From NCBI GenBank assembly GCA_900142905.1, contig FSRV01000002.1:4216001-4280000 (forward strand): 64,000 nucleotides of DNA, written 5' to 3'. The notes beneath the pieces were generated by a model that was given only the letters and a program-made list of their open reading frames with translations, was not told where the DNA came from and made no database searches. Position numbers and translations under genes: made by a program. This DNA is from Burkholderia sp. GAS332. GTDB lineage: Bacteria > Pseudomonadota > Gammaproteobacteria > Burkholderiales > Burkholderiaceae. Below, in pieces: positions 37,283-45,447 of this stretch (its first letter is position 1; every line of letters starts with the position of its first letter).

Positions 37283-38107
37283 TCACCCCTTCTTCGCAGC
37301 AGTTTTCTTCGCAGTCGTGGTCTTCTTCGCAACAGCCTTGGTGACCGCCGGTTTCGCATCGGCCGCCGCACTGGCGCCATCAATCAGAAACTTCGCCCGG
37401 TCTTTGGCACCAGATAGCCACGCCGGAGCCGGACCGCGCCCGCTCCAGGTCGCGCCCGACTTCGGGTCGCGATACTTAGCCGGCTGCGGACCTTTCGGCT
37501 GACCCTTCGTAGAGGTCGCACCAACTGCCTTCGAGGCCTTCTTCACCGCAGCCTTCGTCTTGCTCACAACAGCTGCGTTCGTCGCAACAGTTGCTTTAGT
37601 ACCACCTGCAATCAGGAACTTACTCCTGTCTTTGGCTTCGGCAATCCACGCCGGCGCGCGGCCGCGTCCACTCCACGTCGCGCCCGACTTTGGGTCCTGG
37701 TACATCGCCGGCTGCGGCCCACGGACATAGTTGCGAGCAGCCTTCGCTTTGCTGACAGGAGCCGGTTTCGTTGTCGCCGTATTTCCATCAACTAGGAATT
37801 TGTCTCGGTTCTTCGCGGCGGCAATCCAACGTGGAGCCCGGCCGTGTCCGGTCCAGGTTGCACCACTCTTCGGGTCGCGATACTTGACCGCAGCAGCGCT
37901 GCCTTTGCTCATGGTCTTAGCAACTGCCTTCATGGCGCGCTGCTTGCCGCCAACGTGCGCGTCAATGTCAGCGGTGGTTAGGCCGTGCTTCGCCATCAAC
38001 TCGCGAATCTTTTCGATGACGCCCGACGATTGCTTTGCAATAAGCGCATCCGCCTGCGCTTGCAGTTTTTTCATCTTCGCCTGGACTGCTTCCAAAGTTG
38101 TTGCCAT
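37283..38107 (-). CDS. H-NS family nucleoid protein with three C-terminal DNA-binding units
   Basis: From ATG 38107 the protein has 274 residues. Residues 1-60 are the coiled-coil oligomerisation domain (LEAVQAKMKKLQAQADALIAK, then HGLTTADIDAHVG). Three copies of the H-NS DNA-binding unit follow at about residues 74-100, 125-155 and 195-225, each with YxDPKSGATWxGxGxAPxW and AKxRxKFL, separated by Lys/Ala/Thr linkers. Usual H-NS has one such unit. The reading frame ends early at AAKKG because of a 1-bp deletion compared with copy 1; past the stop the tail KVPVKKAPAKKAPRKS can still be read in another frame. It probably silences AT-rich foreign DNA. Confidence 0.82.
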   Translation of the reverse strand: MATTLEAVQAKMKKLQAQADALIAKQSSGVIEKIRELMAKHGLTTADIDAHVGGKQRAMKAVAKTMSKGSAAAVKYRDPKSGATWTGHGRAPRWIAAAKNRDKFLVDGNTATTKPAPVSKAKAARNYVRGPQPAMYQDPKSGATWSGRGRAPAWIAEAKDRSKFLIAGGTKATVATNAAVVSKTKAAVKKASKAVGATSTKGQPKGPQPAKYRDPKSGATWSGRGPAPAWLSGAKDRAKFLIDGASAAADAKPAVTKAVAKKTTTAKKTAAKKG

Positions 38108-38243
38108 CAGGTGGCCTCCGTATGATTGTGGCCGCAATATGCCACGGTCGCGCTAGAAAAGGCTAGCGCATTGACTAAAGCGGCGTATCACCAAAAATCA
38201 CAACACTGCGTCGCCGCGCTCCATGCCCGTCAATGCGGTCCGC

Positions 38244-38918
38244 TCAAGGCTTGTCCTTGCCGCGAACATTACCTGGTGGTTCCCCGGTACTTCCACCGCT
38301 CCTCCTTCGGCGTCGGAAGAGAGCGCCGAATCCAACCGCGACAAGCAAGGCCGTCATCAGGCCGGCGCTCATGGCGGTCGTGCCACGCGATTCACTCGCG
38401 TCCGAGGGAGCAGAAGCGACCGTAGGCGAAGAGGCTTGAGTCTGGACAGGCTGCGGAAGCGCCACGCCGGCGGCACTTCCCTGACGCACAAGAGATGCTT
38501 CAGATGTCGGCAAGGCTGAGGATGCGGGAAGGGCGATTGCGTCCGAAGTAGGTCCGACAGGGGCCATTGCAGTAGCCGAGCCCATATCCGGAGCCACTGC
38601 AGCGCGAGAAGTGGTTTCGACAGACCTGGCTATCACCGCCCACCGAACAAATACGCCGTCGATGCAGTGGACGTCAGTGCAGGCGCTCCGCGATTGCCTC
38701 CACCGGGCGAGTTGTTCGGGCGAGAGCTTCCCACTGCTCAGCAGAGCCTGCTGTTGCGCGAAGATATCGTCGTACTCATTGTTCAGGATGGCGTGGTCGC
38801 ATATGACGCGCTCAGCCGGTTGTCGCGTGGTTGCACATTGAATATCGCTCGCCCATGTTCCGGTTGAACCCAACGCTGTCAGTGACAGCAGCAATGCCAG
38901 ATGTCGTGTCAGATGCAC
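38244..38918 (-). CDS. LprI-like domain protein with C-terminal membrane anchor
   Basis: GTG at 38918 was chosen because AAGGAGG stands just upstream; the 27 upstream codons overlap the DUF429 pseudogene. The 224-residue protein has a signal peptide (LALLLSLTALGSTGTWA), a short Cys-rich domain of the lysozyme-inhibitor LprI/DUF1311 kind (DIQCATTRQPAERVICDHAILN...CTDVHCIDGVF), a Ser/Ala/Pro-rich linker of about 90 residues, and a terminal membrane helix (GLMTALLVAVGFGALF) followed by RRRRR. It should sit in the inner membrane with the LprI domain in the periplasm. Confidence 0.68.
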   Translation of the reverse strand: MHLTRHLALLLSLTALGSTGTWASDIQCATTRQPAERVICDHAILNNEYDDIFAQQQALLSSGKLSPEQLARWRQSRSACTDVHCIDGVFVRWAVIARSVETTSRAAVAPDMGSATAMAPVGPTSDAIALPASSALPTSEASLVRQGSAAGVALPQPVQTQASSPTVASAPSDASESRGTTAMSAGLMTALLVAVGFGALFRRRRRSGGSTGEPPGNVRGKDKP

Positions 38919-38946
38919 CGCTCCTCCTTGAAGGTGATTGCCGTGA

Positions 38947-39624
38947 TTAAACCGCGGTCGCTTGTAAGCGAACTCGAAATCGGTGCCAGACGTACCCAAT
39001 GGACACTTGCCGGTTCGGCCGCGCTAGGCGTGACAGTTCAATCGCGGGAAGGTGTGACCTGATGTCTTCTACTTTGGCCGCAGGAAGCGCCGCATCAACG
39101 TCATCGATAGACCTCAGTGACGTTATTTCAACTCCCTCACGTTGGAGGGTTTCCCGGCGCCGAGTTCCCTTTTTCTTCGCAGATGCGACTTCCTTCCCAA
39201 AGAATGCACGAGTTTTTGCGTGGGGAAACGTCTCAAAGCACAGCCGACCCCCAATTTCTCTACCGTTCTTAAAAACAGGAAAGTGTGGGCTGAATGCGTC
39301 ATACACCCTCTCGCCGTTGAACATCCATCCGCAGAATCCGCTTTGACTCGCCATGGCCAGTTCACGAGTCGGGGTGGCAAACGAAAAGATTCATTGCCGT
39401 GCAAGCGCTTTCTCAGCCTGCGTGCCGGCCTCGCCAATCCGCCACTGACAGGGCGCATCAATACCTACCGCTGCTACCTAAAATTGGAGGCACTGTTCGA
39501 GCATATGCACTGGCGTCGCCTTGCGGAGGTCGTGCACAATCTGGGTGCCACGCAGGATAACCAGATGATTTTCCTTCCGGTCGCCGCCAATATCGATTCC
39601 AGCTACAGCTCGTTGTGACCTCAT
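38947..39624 (-). pseudogene. DUF429 gene with two in-frame stop codons
   Basis: One continuous minus-strand frame of 226 codons from ATG 39624: MRSQRAVAGIDIGGDRKENH...EQCLQF, stop, VAAVGIDAPCQWRIGEAGTQ...ALARQ, stop, IFSFATPTRELAMASQSGFCGW...CFETFPHAKTRAFFG...DDVDAAL. This is the order of a full DUF429 protein (predicted RNase H-fold nuclease). The stops are TAG (39480-39478) and TGA (39393-39391); neither involves a frameshift, and the TGA is one step from CGA. The last 135 codons remain open from ATG 39354 but lack the N-terminal catalytic Asp motif. Confidence 0.82.
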
Positions 39625-39994
39625 AACGTAATTGCCTGTTCAATTAAGTCTCGGCGTCCGCCGAGGAGGAATGCAGGATAGACCAGTGGTTGTCGTCGTT
39701 GAGCTGCATGGGCACCCGACGCTGGACTCGCGCGAGAGGTTTGCTCCTCTTGCCCGTGCTTCAAATCTTTTCGCATAGCCGTTTACCTGGGCGCAGCCTT
39801 CTGCGGAGGGGTACAGGTCATCGTTTTTGCGTCACCTCGACGCCAAACCCCTTGTTTTAGGGCCTCCCCCGTTGCAGATTCAAATCCGGATTGCTACGCT
39901 AGCGCCAGCCTGAGGATTTGGACCTTTGCGTATTGTCGGTGACTGTGCAAAGGCAAGCGTCTCGGGCCAACCTTTGACCAATAACGAGGAATCT
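39625..39994. other. Upstream region of the HU-like gene
   Basis: No gene is supported here. A short GC hairpin (TCGGCG/CGCCGA, near 39645-39665) is present, as is a T-arm-like TTCAAATCC near 39879, but no tRNA can be folded around it. Presumably it carries the HU-like gene promoter. Confidence 0.35.
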
Positions 39995-40453
39995 ATGGCA
40001 ACAACGAGTGCAACGAAAGCTGCAGCAAAGCCGGTGCCGAAGAAAGCTGTAACGCCGGTCGAGAAAAAGGCGAAAGCGCCGACGGTGAAGAAGGCTGCGG
40101 CTCCTGTCACGAAGAAGGCGGTCGCTGCCACGCCGCTGAAGCCCATCAAGGATTCGTTCACGAAGGCTTCGCTCGCTACCCACCTCGCCGAGCGCGCAGG
40201 TGTCGAGCCGAAAGCCGCGAAGGCTTTGATGGCAGCACTGGAAGAAACGGTGCTCGCATCGGTCCACAAGAAGGGCGCGAAGGAGTTCACGCTGCCGGGT
40301 CTGCTGAAGGTTGTTGCTCAGGACGTGCCGGCAAAGAAGAAACGCTTCGGCAAAGACCCGTTCACGGGTGAGGAAAAATGGTTTGCCGCCAAGCCCGCGT
40401 CGGTGCGTTTGAAAGTGCGTCCGCTGAAGAAGCTGAAGGACGCCGCTCTCTAG
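39995..40453 (+). CDS. HU-family DNA-binding protein with Lys/Ala-rich N-terminal arm
   Basis: A 152-residue protein; ATG 39995 follows CGAGGA. The first 50 residues are Lys/Ala/Pro-rich repeats (PVPKKAVTPVEKKAKAPTVKK), like eukaryotic histone tails. Residues about 53-150 are an HU fold: SFTKASLATHLAERAGVEPKAAKALMAALEETV, then GAKEFTLPGLLKVV, the basic arm KKKRFGKDPFTGEEKWF, and KPASVRLKVRPLKKLKDA. Common in Burkholderiaceae. Acts on the nucleoid. A strong terminator follows. Confidence 0.87.
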   Translation: MATTSATKAAAKPVPKKAVTPVEKKAKAPTVKKAAAPVTKKAVAATPLKPIKDSFTKASLATHLAERAGVEPKAAKALMAALEETVLASVHKKGAKEFTLPGLLKVVAQDVPAKKKRFGKDPFTGEEKWFAAKPASVRLKVRPLKKLKDAAL

Positions 40454-40471
40454 GCCGGACCGCTGGAAAGG

Positions 40472-40506
40472 AAGCCTCTCGCGACGGAAGTCTGAGGGGC
40501 TTTTTT
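40472..40506 (+). terminator. Rho-independent terminator of the HU-like gene
   Basis: AAGCCTCTC (40472-40480) pairs with GAGGGGCTT (40494-40502) through nine base pairs including one G-U, with a 13-base loop and a run of six T from 40501. It starts 19 bp after the stop codon. Confidence 0.85.
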
Positions 40507-40549
40507 GCTTTTATGCTTGCCCACATGCAACGAAAGCCGTTCCGTGACG

Positions 40550-41053
40550 TCAATTTGATTGCTTCGCAAACGGATTGATGGGCTGAACCTTCCGGCGGTC
40601 CTTGACGCGCTCCAGCATCTGGCATGTGCTCCAATCGGAAACCAGCGCTTCAAACCCGCGGACGACATTCGATTCCATAGCTTGCACCCCGGCATCGCCA
40701 TTGAAATTGGCACTGAACGCAGAGTGAAAGCGATACTGGAAGTAGGCAGAGACCTTCTGGATGCGCTCTTGCGTACCTGAGTCCGTGAACATCACGGATT
40801 CAGGCGAGAACGGGTCGTAGTAAATGACATTGGGGTAGTCGGTAGCCACAGCTACGCGTGGTTCATCACTCACAAGCAGCGAGCCGACCAACTGGATAGA
40901 CCCTTTCATCCCCCTCGGGGTTTTGAATACCCAAATGCGCATTGGCAATCGCTCAGCGAGTTGAGTGGCTTTCGTGTTGTTGGAGCCAAAGTAGCCAACT
41001 TGACCGTTCTTGAGGTTCTGCTCGAGCTTCTGCCAGTAGTAAAAGATGTCCAT
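40550..41053 (-). CDS. Unknown protein of 167 residues
   Basis: Soluble mixed alpha/beta protein without signal peptide (MDIFYYWQKLEQNLKNGQVGYFGSNN...). No catalytic motif is seen. Features include LPMRIWVFKTPRGMKGSIQLVGSL and the aromatic IYYDPFSPESVMF. Normal start and codon use and a non-overlapping position between the HU terminator and the SRAP gene argue that it is real. It resembles small proteins that read or process phage or DNA-modification substrates only in size, so no function is given. Confidence 0.6.
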   Translation of the reverse strand: MDIFYYWQKLEQNLKNGQVGYFGSNNTKATQLAERLPMRIWVFKTPRGMKGSIQLVGSLLVSDEPRVAVATDYPNVIYYDPFSPESVMFTDSGTQERIQKVSAYFQYRFHSAFSANFNGDAGVQAMESNVVRGFEALVSDWSTCQMLERVKDRRKVQPINPFAKQSN

Positions 41054-41148
41054 TCGATGCCTGGTTCACTGCGGTGCTTAATTAACGCCGCAATGTTACT
41101 AGAAGCCGATTTTTATCGAATGCGAACCGGTACGAATGGTTCACACCG

Positions 41149-42108
41149 CTATGCCGCGAGCCGATGCTCGTAGAAAGGCCGGTCCCTGTCATCCAGTATT
41201 GCGTACAAGGCCGTCAAGTCTGACGCATCGGGGTTTAACCATGCATCGACGTTTTCCGGTTTGATAGGAATGATGCAGCGGTCATGGCCGGCAGCAGCAA
41301 CCTCGGCTGGCGGCTCATCCGTTATCGCGGCAAATGACAGCAAGTCGGGTTCACCGGATGCCGACCAGCGTGACCACAAGCAGGCGACCAGCATGTCATG
41401 GGGTGGATTCGGATTGAACTGGAGGACGACATTTTCGTCATTCTCACCCGGAGCAGGCTCGCGGCCCTCCATCTTCACGCGGCTGACGTTTTCGTAAAAC
41501 GCGTTGACGACAAGGATGCCGTGCGAATGGCCGAAGAGCGGCTTCCAGAAGCCTTCGAGGTTATCCCGACGAGCATTGTATGTGCCAGGAAATTTGATGT
41601 CGTAATTGGCGGGTTTGCCAGCAATGCGGCACTGATAGCGCATGGGTTTGATGACGCGTTGGCTATCTTCCATCACCATGACCGGCGCGTAGTGCCCGGG
41701 GAAAATGCGCGAGTCGCGGGCCTTTGGCTCGACCCGCCGTATGTCTTCGAGTTTGCTGAGTGTCCACGCGATTTTGTCGGTGGCTATTCGTCGGCTTTCG
41801 GTAGCGGCTTTCGTTACCTTCGTCTGGAGTACACGCTCGGCGTCCGCCAAGCGTGCGCGCTGCTTGAACATGTCCTGCTCGAGCTTCGTCACCTGGTCCG
41901 CGTTAAACCGGTCGATAAGTGCCTTCACCTCGCGCTCGGCATTGGACTGCGGCTCCGAAAACGAGTCTTCCATAGCCTTCGGAATCTTCGCTTTGCTACC
42001 CTCCGCTCGCTCGAAAAAAAGTTGCGCGAACTCCTTGATGCTCATCGTCGCGCCAAACATCCGTACGAACTTGCGATAGTCAGCTTGAATCTGGGCCGAG
42101 TAGCACAT
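41149..42108 (-). CDS. SRAP domain protein (SOS response-associated peptidase, YedK/HMCES type)
   Basis: ATG 42108 (MCYSAQI) is chosen over a 61-codon extension because SRAP proteins need Cys at position 2 after Met removal, and GGAGG lies just upstream. The 319-residue protein has the other family marks: PAKYDIKFPGTYNARRDN-like segment with the active Asn, GFWKPLFGHSHGILVVNAFYE, and the late His in GHDRCIIPI. These enzymes form a stable covalent link with abasic sites in single-stranded DNA, protecting forks. An insertion of about 100 helical residues after residue 25 is longer than in E. coli YedK. It lies next to dnaE2, consistent with SOS-linked work. Confidence 0.87.
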   Translation of the reverse strand: MCYSAQIQADYRKFVRMFGATMSIKEFAQLFFERAEGSKAKIPKAMEDSFSEPQSNAEREVKALIDRFNADQVTKLEQDMFKQRARLADAERVLQTKVTKAATESRRIATDKIAWTLSKLEDIRRVEPKARDSRIFPGHYAPVMVMEDSQRVIKPMRYQCRIAGKPANYDIKFPGTYNARRDNLEGFWKPLFGHSHGILVVNAFYENVSRVKMEGREPAPGENDENVVLQFNPNPPHDMLVACLWSRWSASGEPDLLSFAAITDEPPAEVAAAGHDRCIIPIKPENVDAWLNPDASDLTALYAILDDRDRPFYEHRLAA

Positions 42109-42291
42109 GTGAACCTCCAGTTTGCGTCTCCATGATAATCCCACCTGGCGGGCAGTCGGCTCAACAACGAGTGACTGCAATCGCATGCAGTCTTTGAGTC
42201 GACGAACCGGGGATGAATTCGTGTGTTGAAACAAATCGATAGAGGTGGCAGATGCATGCCCGGCGTTGGTCTTGGGTCCCAGATTACGCAA

Positions 42292-45200
42292 TCAATGGAA
42301 ATTACGGCTCATTGATGGCAGCTCGCCAAGAAGATACGACATATCGATAAGCCGTTGCGCGACGAGATGTCGTACGTCGCCTTCGCACTGCCACACTCCG
42401 AGCACGCCCAGCAGTGATGCGCCTAGCACTTCCTTGCGCTGCTTCTCAAGCACTTTGGGCCAGACGATGATGTTGACGTTGCCGGTCTCGTCTTCGATGG
42501 TGATAAAAATTACGCCCTTCGCGGTCTCAGGCCGTTGACGCACGGTGACGATGCCGCAGCCGCGAGCGAGCCGGCCGTTTCGATAGGTCTGCAACGTTGA
42601 GGCTGGCATCAGTTTGTTGGCGAGCAACTGGGGGCGCAGTAGCGCAAGAGGATGTCGTCCCAGTGTTAGCCCCGTCGACCTGTAGTCACCGACGATATCT
42701 TCCGCTTCGGAGGGCGCACCCAGCTCTGGTGTTTCGTCTTCAACCTTCGCAACCGAGAGCATGTCTTTGTCAGGCACGGAGGCAACCGACTGCCACAACG
42801 CTTCGCGTCGGTTGCCGGCAAGCGACGACAGTGCGTTTGCCGCGGCGAGCACCTGCAGGTCGTGACGGTCCAGTTGAGCGCGTCGCGCGAGGTCGGGGAC
42901 CGTCGTGAATTGTCGCACGGCCCGTGCATTTTCAACACGCTCCGCGGCGCCATCGCGCATGCCTCGCAGCAACGACAAACCAAGCCTGACGGCTGGTTTC
43001 GCAGCTCCATCTATATGCTCAAGCGACGAGTCCCAGGCACTTATTGTGACATCCACCGGCAGTACCTGGACTCCGTGACGCTTCGCATCCTGCACAAGTT
43101 GCGATGGCGAGTAAAAACCCATCGGCTGTGAATTCAACATCGCCGCGAGAAACGCTTCCGGCTCGTGGCATTTCAGCCAGCTGCTCGCGTACACCAGCAG
43201 CGCAAAGCTGGCCGCATGGCTCTCTGGAAAGCCGTACTCGCCGAAGCCCAGAATCTGCTGAAAGATGCCATCCGCAAATGTCTTGTCGTACCCGCGCTCA
43301 AGCATGCCGTTGACGATGCGGTCGTAGTATTTATCCAGGCCACCTTTACGTTTCCAGGCCGCCATCGCTCTGCGCAACTGGTCCGCTTCCCCAGCAGTGA
43401 AGCCGGCCGCCAGGATGGCCACCTGCATCACCTGTTCCTGAAAAATCGGAACGCCCAGCGTGCGGCCCAATGCCGTCTCAAGCGCTTTGCTGGGGTAAGT
43501 CACCGGCTCGAATCCCTGTCGGCGCTGCAGATACGGGTGAACGGCGCCGCCCTGAATTGGTCCCGGGCGAACAATCGCAACCTCAATGACGAGGTCATAA
43601 AAAGTACGAGGCTTGAGCCTTGGCAGCATGCTCATCTGCGCTCGCGACTCAATCTGGAAAACGCCAACGGTGTCTGCACGCGAAATCATCTCGTACGTTT
43701 CCGGGTCCTCGGCAGGTATGTCTTGCATCTCGAACCGCTCACCTCGTTGGTCTGATACCAGGTCCAGCGTGCGGCGGATTGCTGACAGCATGCCGAGCGC
43801 AAGCACATCGATTTTCAATAACCCCAGCGACTCGAGGTCATCCTTGTCCCACTCAATGACCGACCTGTCCACCATCGCAGCGTTCTCAACTGGCACGAGG
43901 CGCGTAATCTTGCCCCGGCTGATAACAAAGCCGCCGGAGTGTTGGGATAGGTGGCGCGGAAATCCAAGCAACTGCGACGCGAGAGACGCCCAAGCCTGAA
44001 TCAGCGGAGTCTCCGCGTTCAGGCCGGACTCGGTAAAACGTTTGAGGAGGTCTTGCCTGCCATCAAACCATTGATGGCTCTTGGCCACAGCATCGACAAT
44101 TTGCGGGTCAACGCCCAGCGCCTTTCCGGTTTCGCGAAGAGCGCCGCGCGGCCGATAGGTCGACACAGCTGCGGCAATCGCGGCACGGTCGCGACCATAT
44201 TTCCCGTAGATGTATTGAATCACCTCTTCACGTCGTTGGTGTTCAAAGTCGACATCGATATCTGGCGGCTCGCCGCGTTCCTTCGAAATGAAACGTTCGA
44301 AAAGCATGCTGCCACGTGCAGGGTCAACTTCAGTAATACCGAGGCAGTAGCAGACCGCCGAATTTGCGGCAGAGCCACGTCCCTGACACAGGATATGTTG
44401 ACTCCGTGCAAACCGCACAATGTCATATACGGTTAGGAAGTACGGCTCATATTGCAGGTCCGCAATCAGCTCAAGTTCGTGTTCAATCTGCTCCTGAACG
44501 TTGTGCGGAATGCCTGAAGGGAAACGTCGCTGTGCACCAATGTACGTCTCCTGCCGCAGATAGGCCGCAGGGGTAAATCCGGGTGGCACCAGTTCGTCCG
44601 GATACTCGTACCGAAGCTCGTCGAGTGAAAATGTGCAATGCGCAAGGACGTTGGTCGTCTCGCTGAGCGCGTACTCCGAATAGAGATTCGCCAGCCGCAG
44701 TCGGGACCGCAGATGCTGCTCCGCGTTTGGCGCGAGGTCGTACCCGCATTCGTGCACCGGCCTGCCGACACGAATGGCCGTCAACGTATCCTGCAATGGC
44801 TTGCGCGAGCGCACATGCATCACCACATGACTAAGCGCGACGACCGGGATGCCGTGCCTGTCGGCAACGTATTCGACGGCGCCGCGGTGGATGTCGTCCA
44901 TCGCCCGCTGATGCAGCACCAGCCCGCACCATGCGCGCCCTGGAAATGTCTGGTCGAGCCATTCAAGCTGCGCGTCGAGCACATCCTCTTTCGCGGGAAA
45001 GTTGGGGACCAGTATTGCAAGGCAGTCGGGCATGCCACGCAGGTGGCTGATTTCCCGGTCCGGCCGCGACAGGTCCTGCGGCGTCAGCCGGTATTGGCCT
45101 TTGGGCGCGCGCGTGCGGGCAAGCGTAATCAGTTCGGACAGGTTCCCGTATCCCTCGCGGTTCTGGGCGAGGAGGATGAGTCCGAACGCTGGTGAGCCGT

Positions 45201-45441
45201 CGGCATTGACGAGCCGGAAGTATGAGCCGATGACGAGCGGAAGCTTCGCTTCCTTCGCCGCGACGTGGCCCCGCACGATACCCGCGAGCGAGCATTCGTC
45301 AGTTATCGCCAGACCCGAGTAACCGAGTTGCGCCGCGCGTTTCGCCAGTTCCTCCGCGTGCGAAGCGCCATGCAGGAACGTAAAATTTGAAAAGCAGAAC
45401 AGCTCGGCGTACGCCGGCAGAACGTTGAACGTCGTGTCCAT
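42292..45441 (-). CDS. dnaE2: Error-prone DNA polymerase DnaE2 (ImuC)
   Basis: A 1049-residue C-family polymerase of the DnaE2 length class. The N-terminal PHP domain starts YAELFCFSNFTFLHGASHAEEL; the catalytic core has CQGRGSAANSAVCYCLGIT, PPDIDVDFEHQRREEVIQY with the metal-binding Asp residues, and FQEQVMQVAILAAGF; a C-terminal OB fold (RGCGIVTVRQRPETAKGVIFITIEDETG) closes. It performs mutagenic translesion synthesis with ImuA and ImuB. Its ATG is 6 bp after the imuB stop, so the three genes form one SOS operon. Confidence 0.93.
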   Translation of the reverse strand: MDTTFNVLPAYAELFCFSNFTFLHGASHAEELAKRAAQLGYSGLAITDECSLAGIVRGHVAAKEAKLPLVIGSYFRLVNADGSPAFGLILLAQNREGYGNLSELITLARTRAPKGQYRLTPQDLSRPDREISHLRGMPDCLAILVPNFPAKEDVLDAQLEWLDQTFPGRAWCGLVLHQRAMDDIHRGAVEYVADRHGIPVVALSHVVMHVRSRKPLQDTLTAIRVGRPVHECGYDLAPNAEQHLRSRLRLANLYSEYALSETTNVLAHCTFSLDELRYEYPDELVPPGFTPAAYLRQETYIGAQRRFPSGIPHNVQEQIEHELELIADLQYEPYFLTVYDIVRFARSQHILCQGRGSAANSAVCYCLGITEVDPARGSMLFERFISKERGEPPDIDVDFEHQRREEVIQYIYGKYGRDRAAIAAAVSTYRPRGALRETGKALGVDPQIVDAVAKSHQWFDGRQDLLKRFTESGLNAETPLIQAWASLASQLLGFPRHLSQHSGGFVISRGKITRLVPVENAAMVDRSVIEWDKDDLESLGLLKIDVLALGMLSAIRRTLDLVSDQRGERFEMQDIPAEDPETYEMISRADTVGVFQIESRAQMSMLPRLKPRTFYDLVIEVAIVRPGPIQGGAVHPYLQRRQGFEPVTYPSKALETALGRTLGVPIFQEQVMQVAILAAGFTAGEADQLRRAMAAWKRKGGLDKYYDRIVNGMLERGYDKTFADGIFQQILGFGEYGFPESHAASFALLVYASSWLKCHEPEAFLAAMLNSQPMGFYSPSQLVQDAKRHGVQVLPVDVTISAWDSSLEHIDGAAKPAVRLGLSLLRGMRDGAAERVENARAVRQFTTVPDLARRAQLDRHDLQVLAAANALSSLAGNRREALWQSVASVPDKDMLSVAKVEDETPELGAPSEAEDIVGDYRSTGLTLGRHPLALLRPQLLANKLMPASTLQTYRNGRLARGCGIVTVRQRPETAKGVIFITIEDETGNVNIIVWPKVLEKQRKEVLGASLLGVLGVWQCEGDVRHLVAQRLIDMSYLLGELPSMSRNFH

Positions 45442-45447
45442 GGCGCT

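Larger units (their letters stand above)
36370..38107. repeat. Segmental duplication, copy 2 (complete)
   Basis: Copy 2 of the segment at 28388-29575, with the same order and spacing of the two secreted-protein genes, hairpin and convergent H-NS gene. This copy keeps the complete H-NS gene with three DNA-binding units, but its 3' tail has suffered a 1-bp deletion. Confidence 0.8.

Noticed and set aside
39870..39910. T-arm-like TTCAAATCC suggesting a tRNA
   Set aside because: No acceptor, D or anticodon arm can be paired in the surrounding bases.
41398..42135. 245-codon open frame on plus opposite the SRAP gene
   Set aside because: The minus strand holds a complete SRAP protein with Cys2 and a ribosome site; the plus frame has no recognisable features.
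42175..42190. CTGC-N8-GCAG palindrome upstream of the SRAP gene as a LexA box
   Set aside because: LexA needs CTGT and ACAG; both half-sites have C or G instead at a key base.
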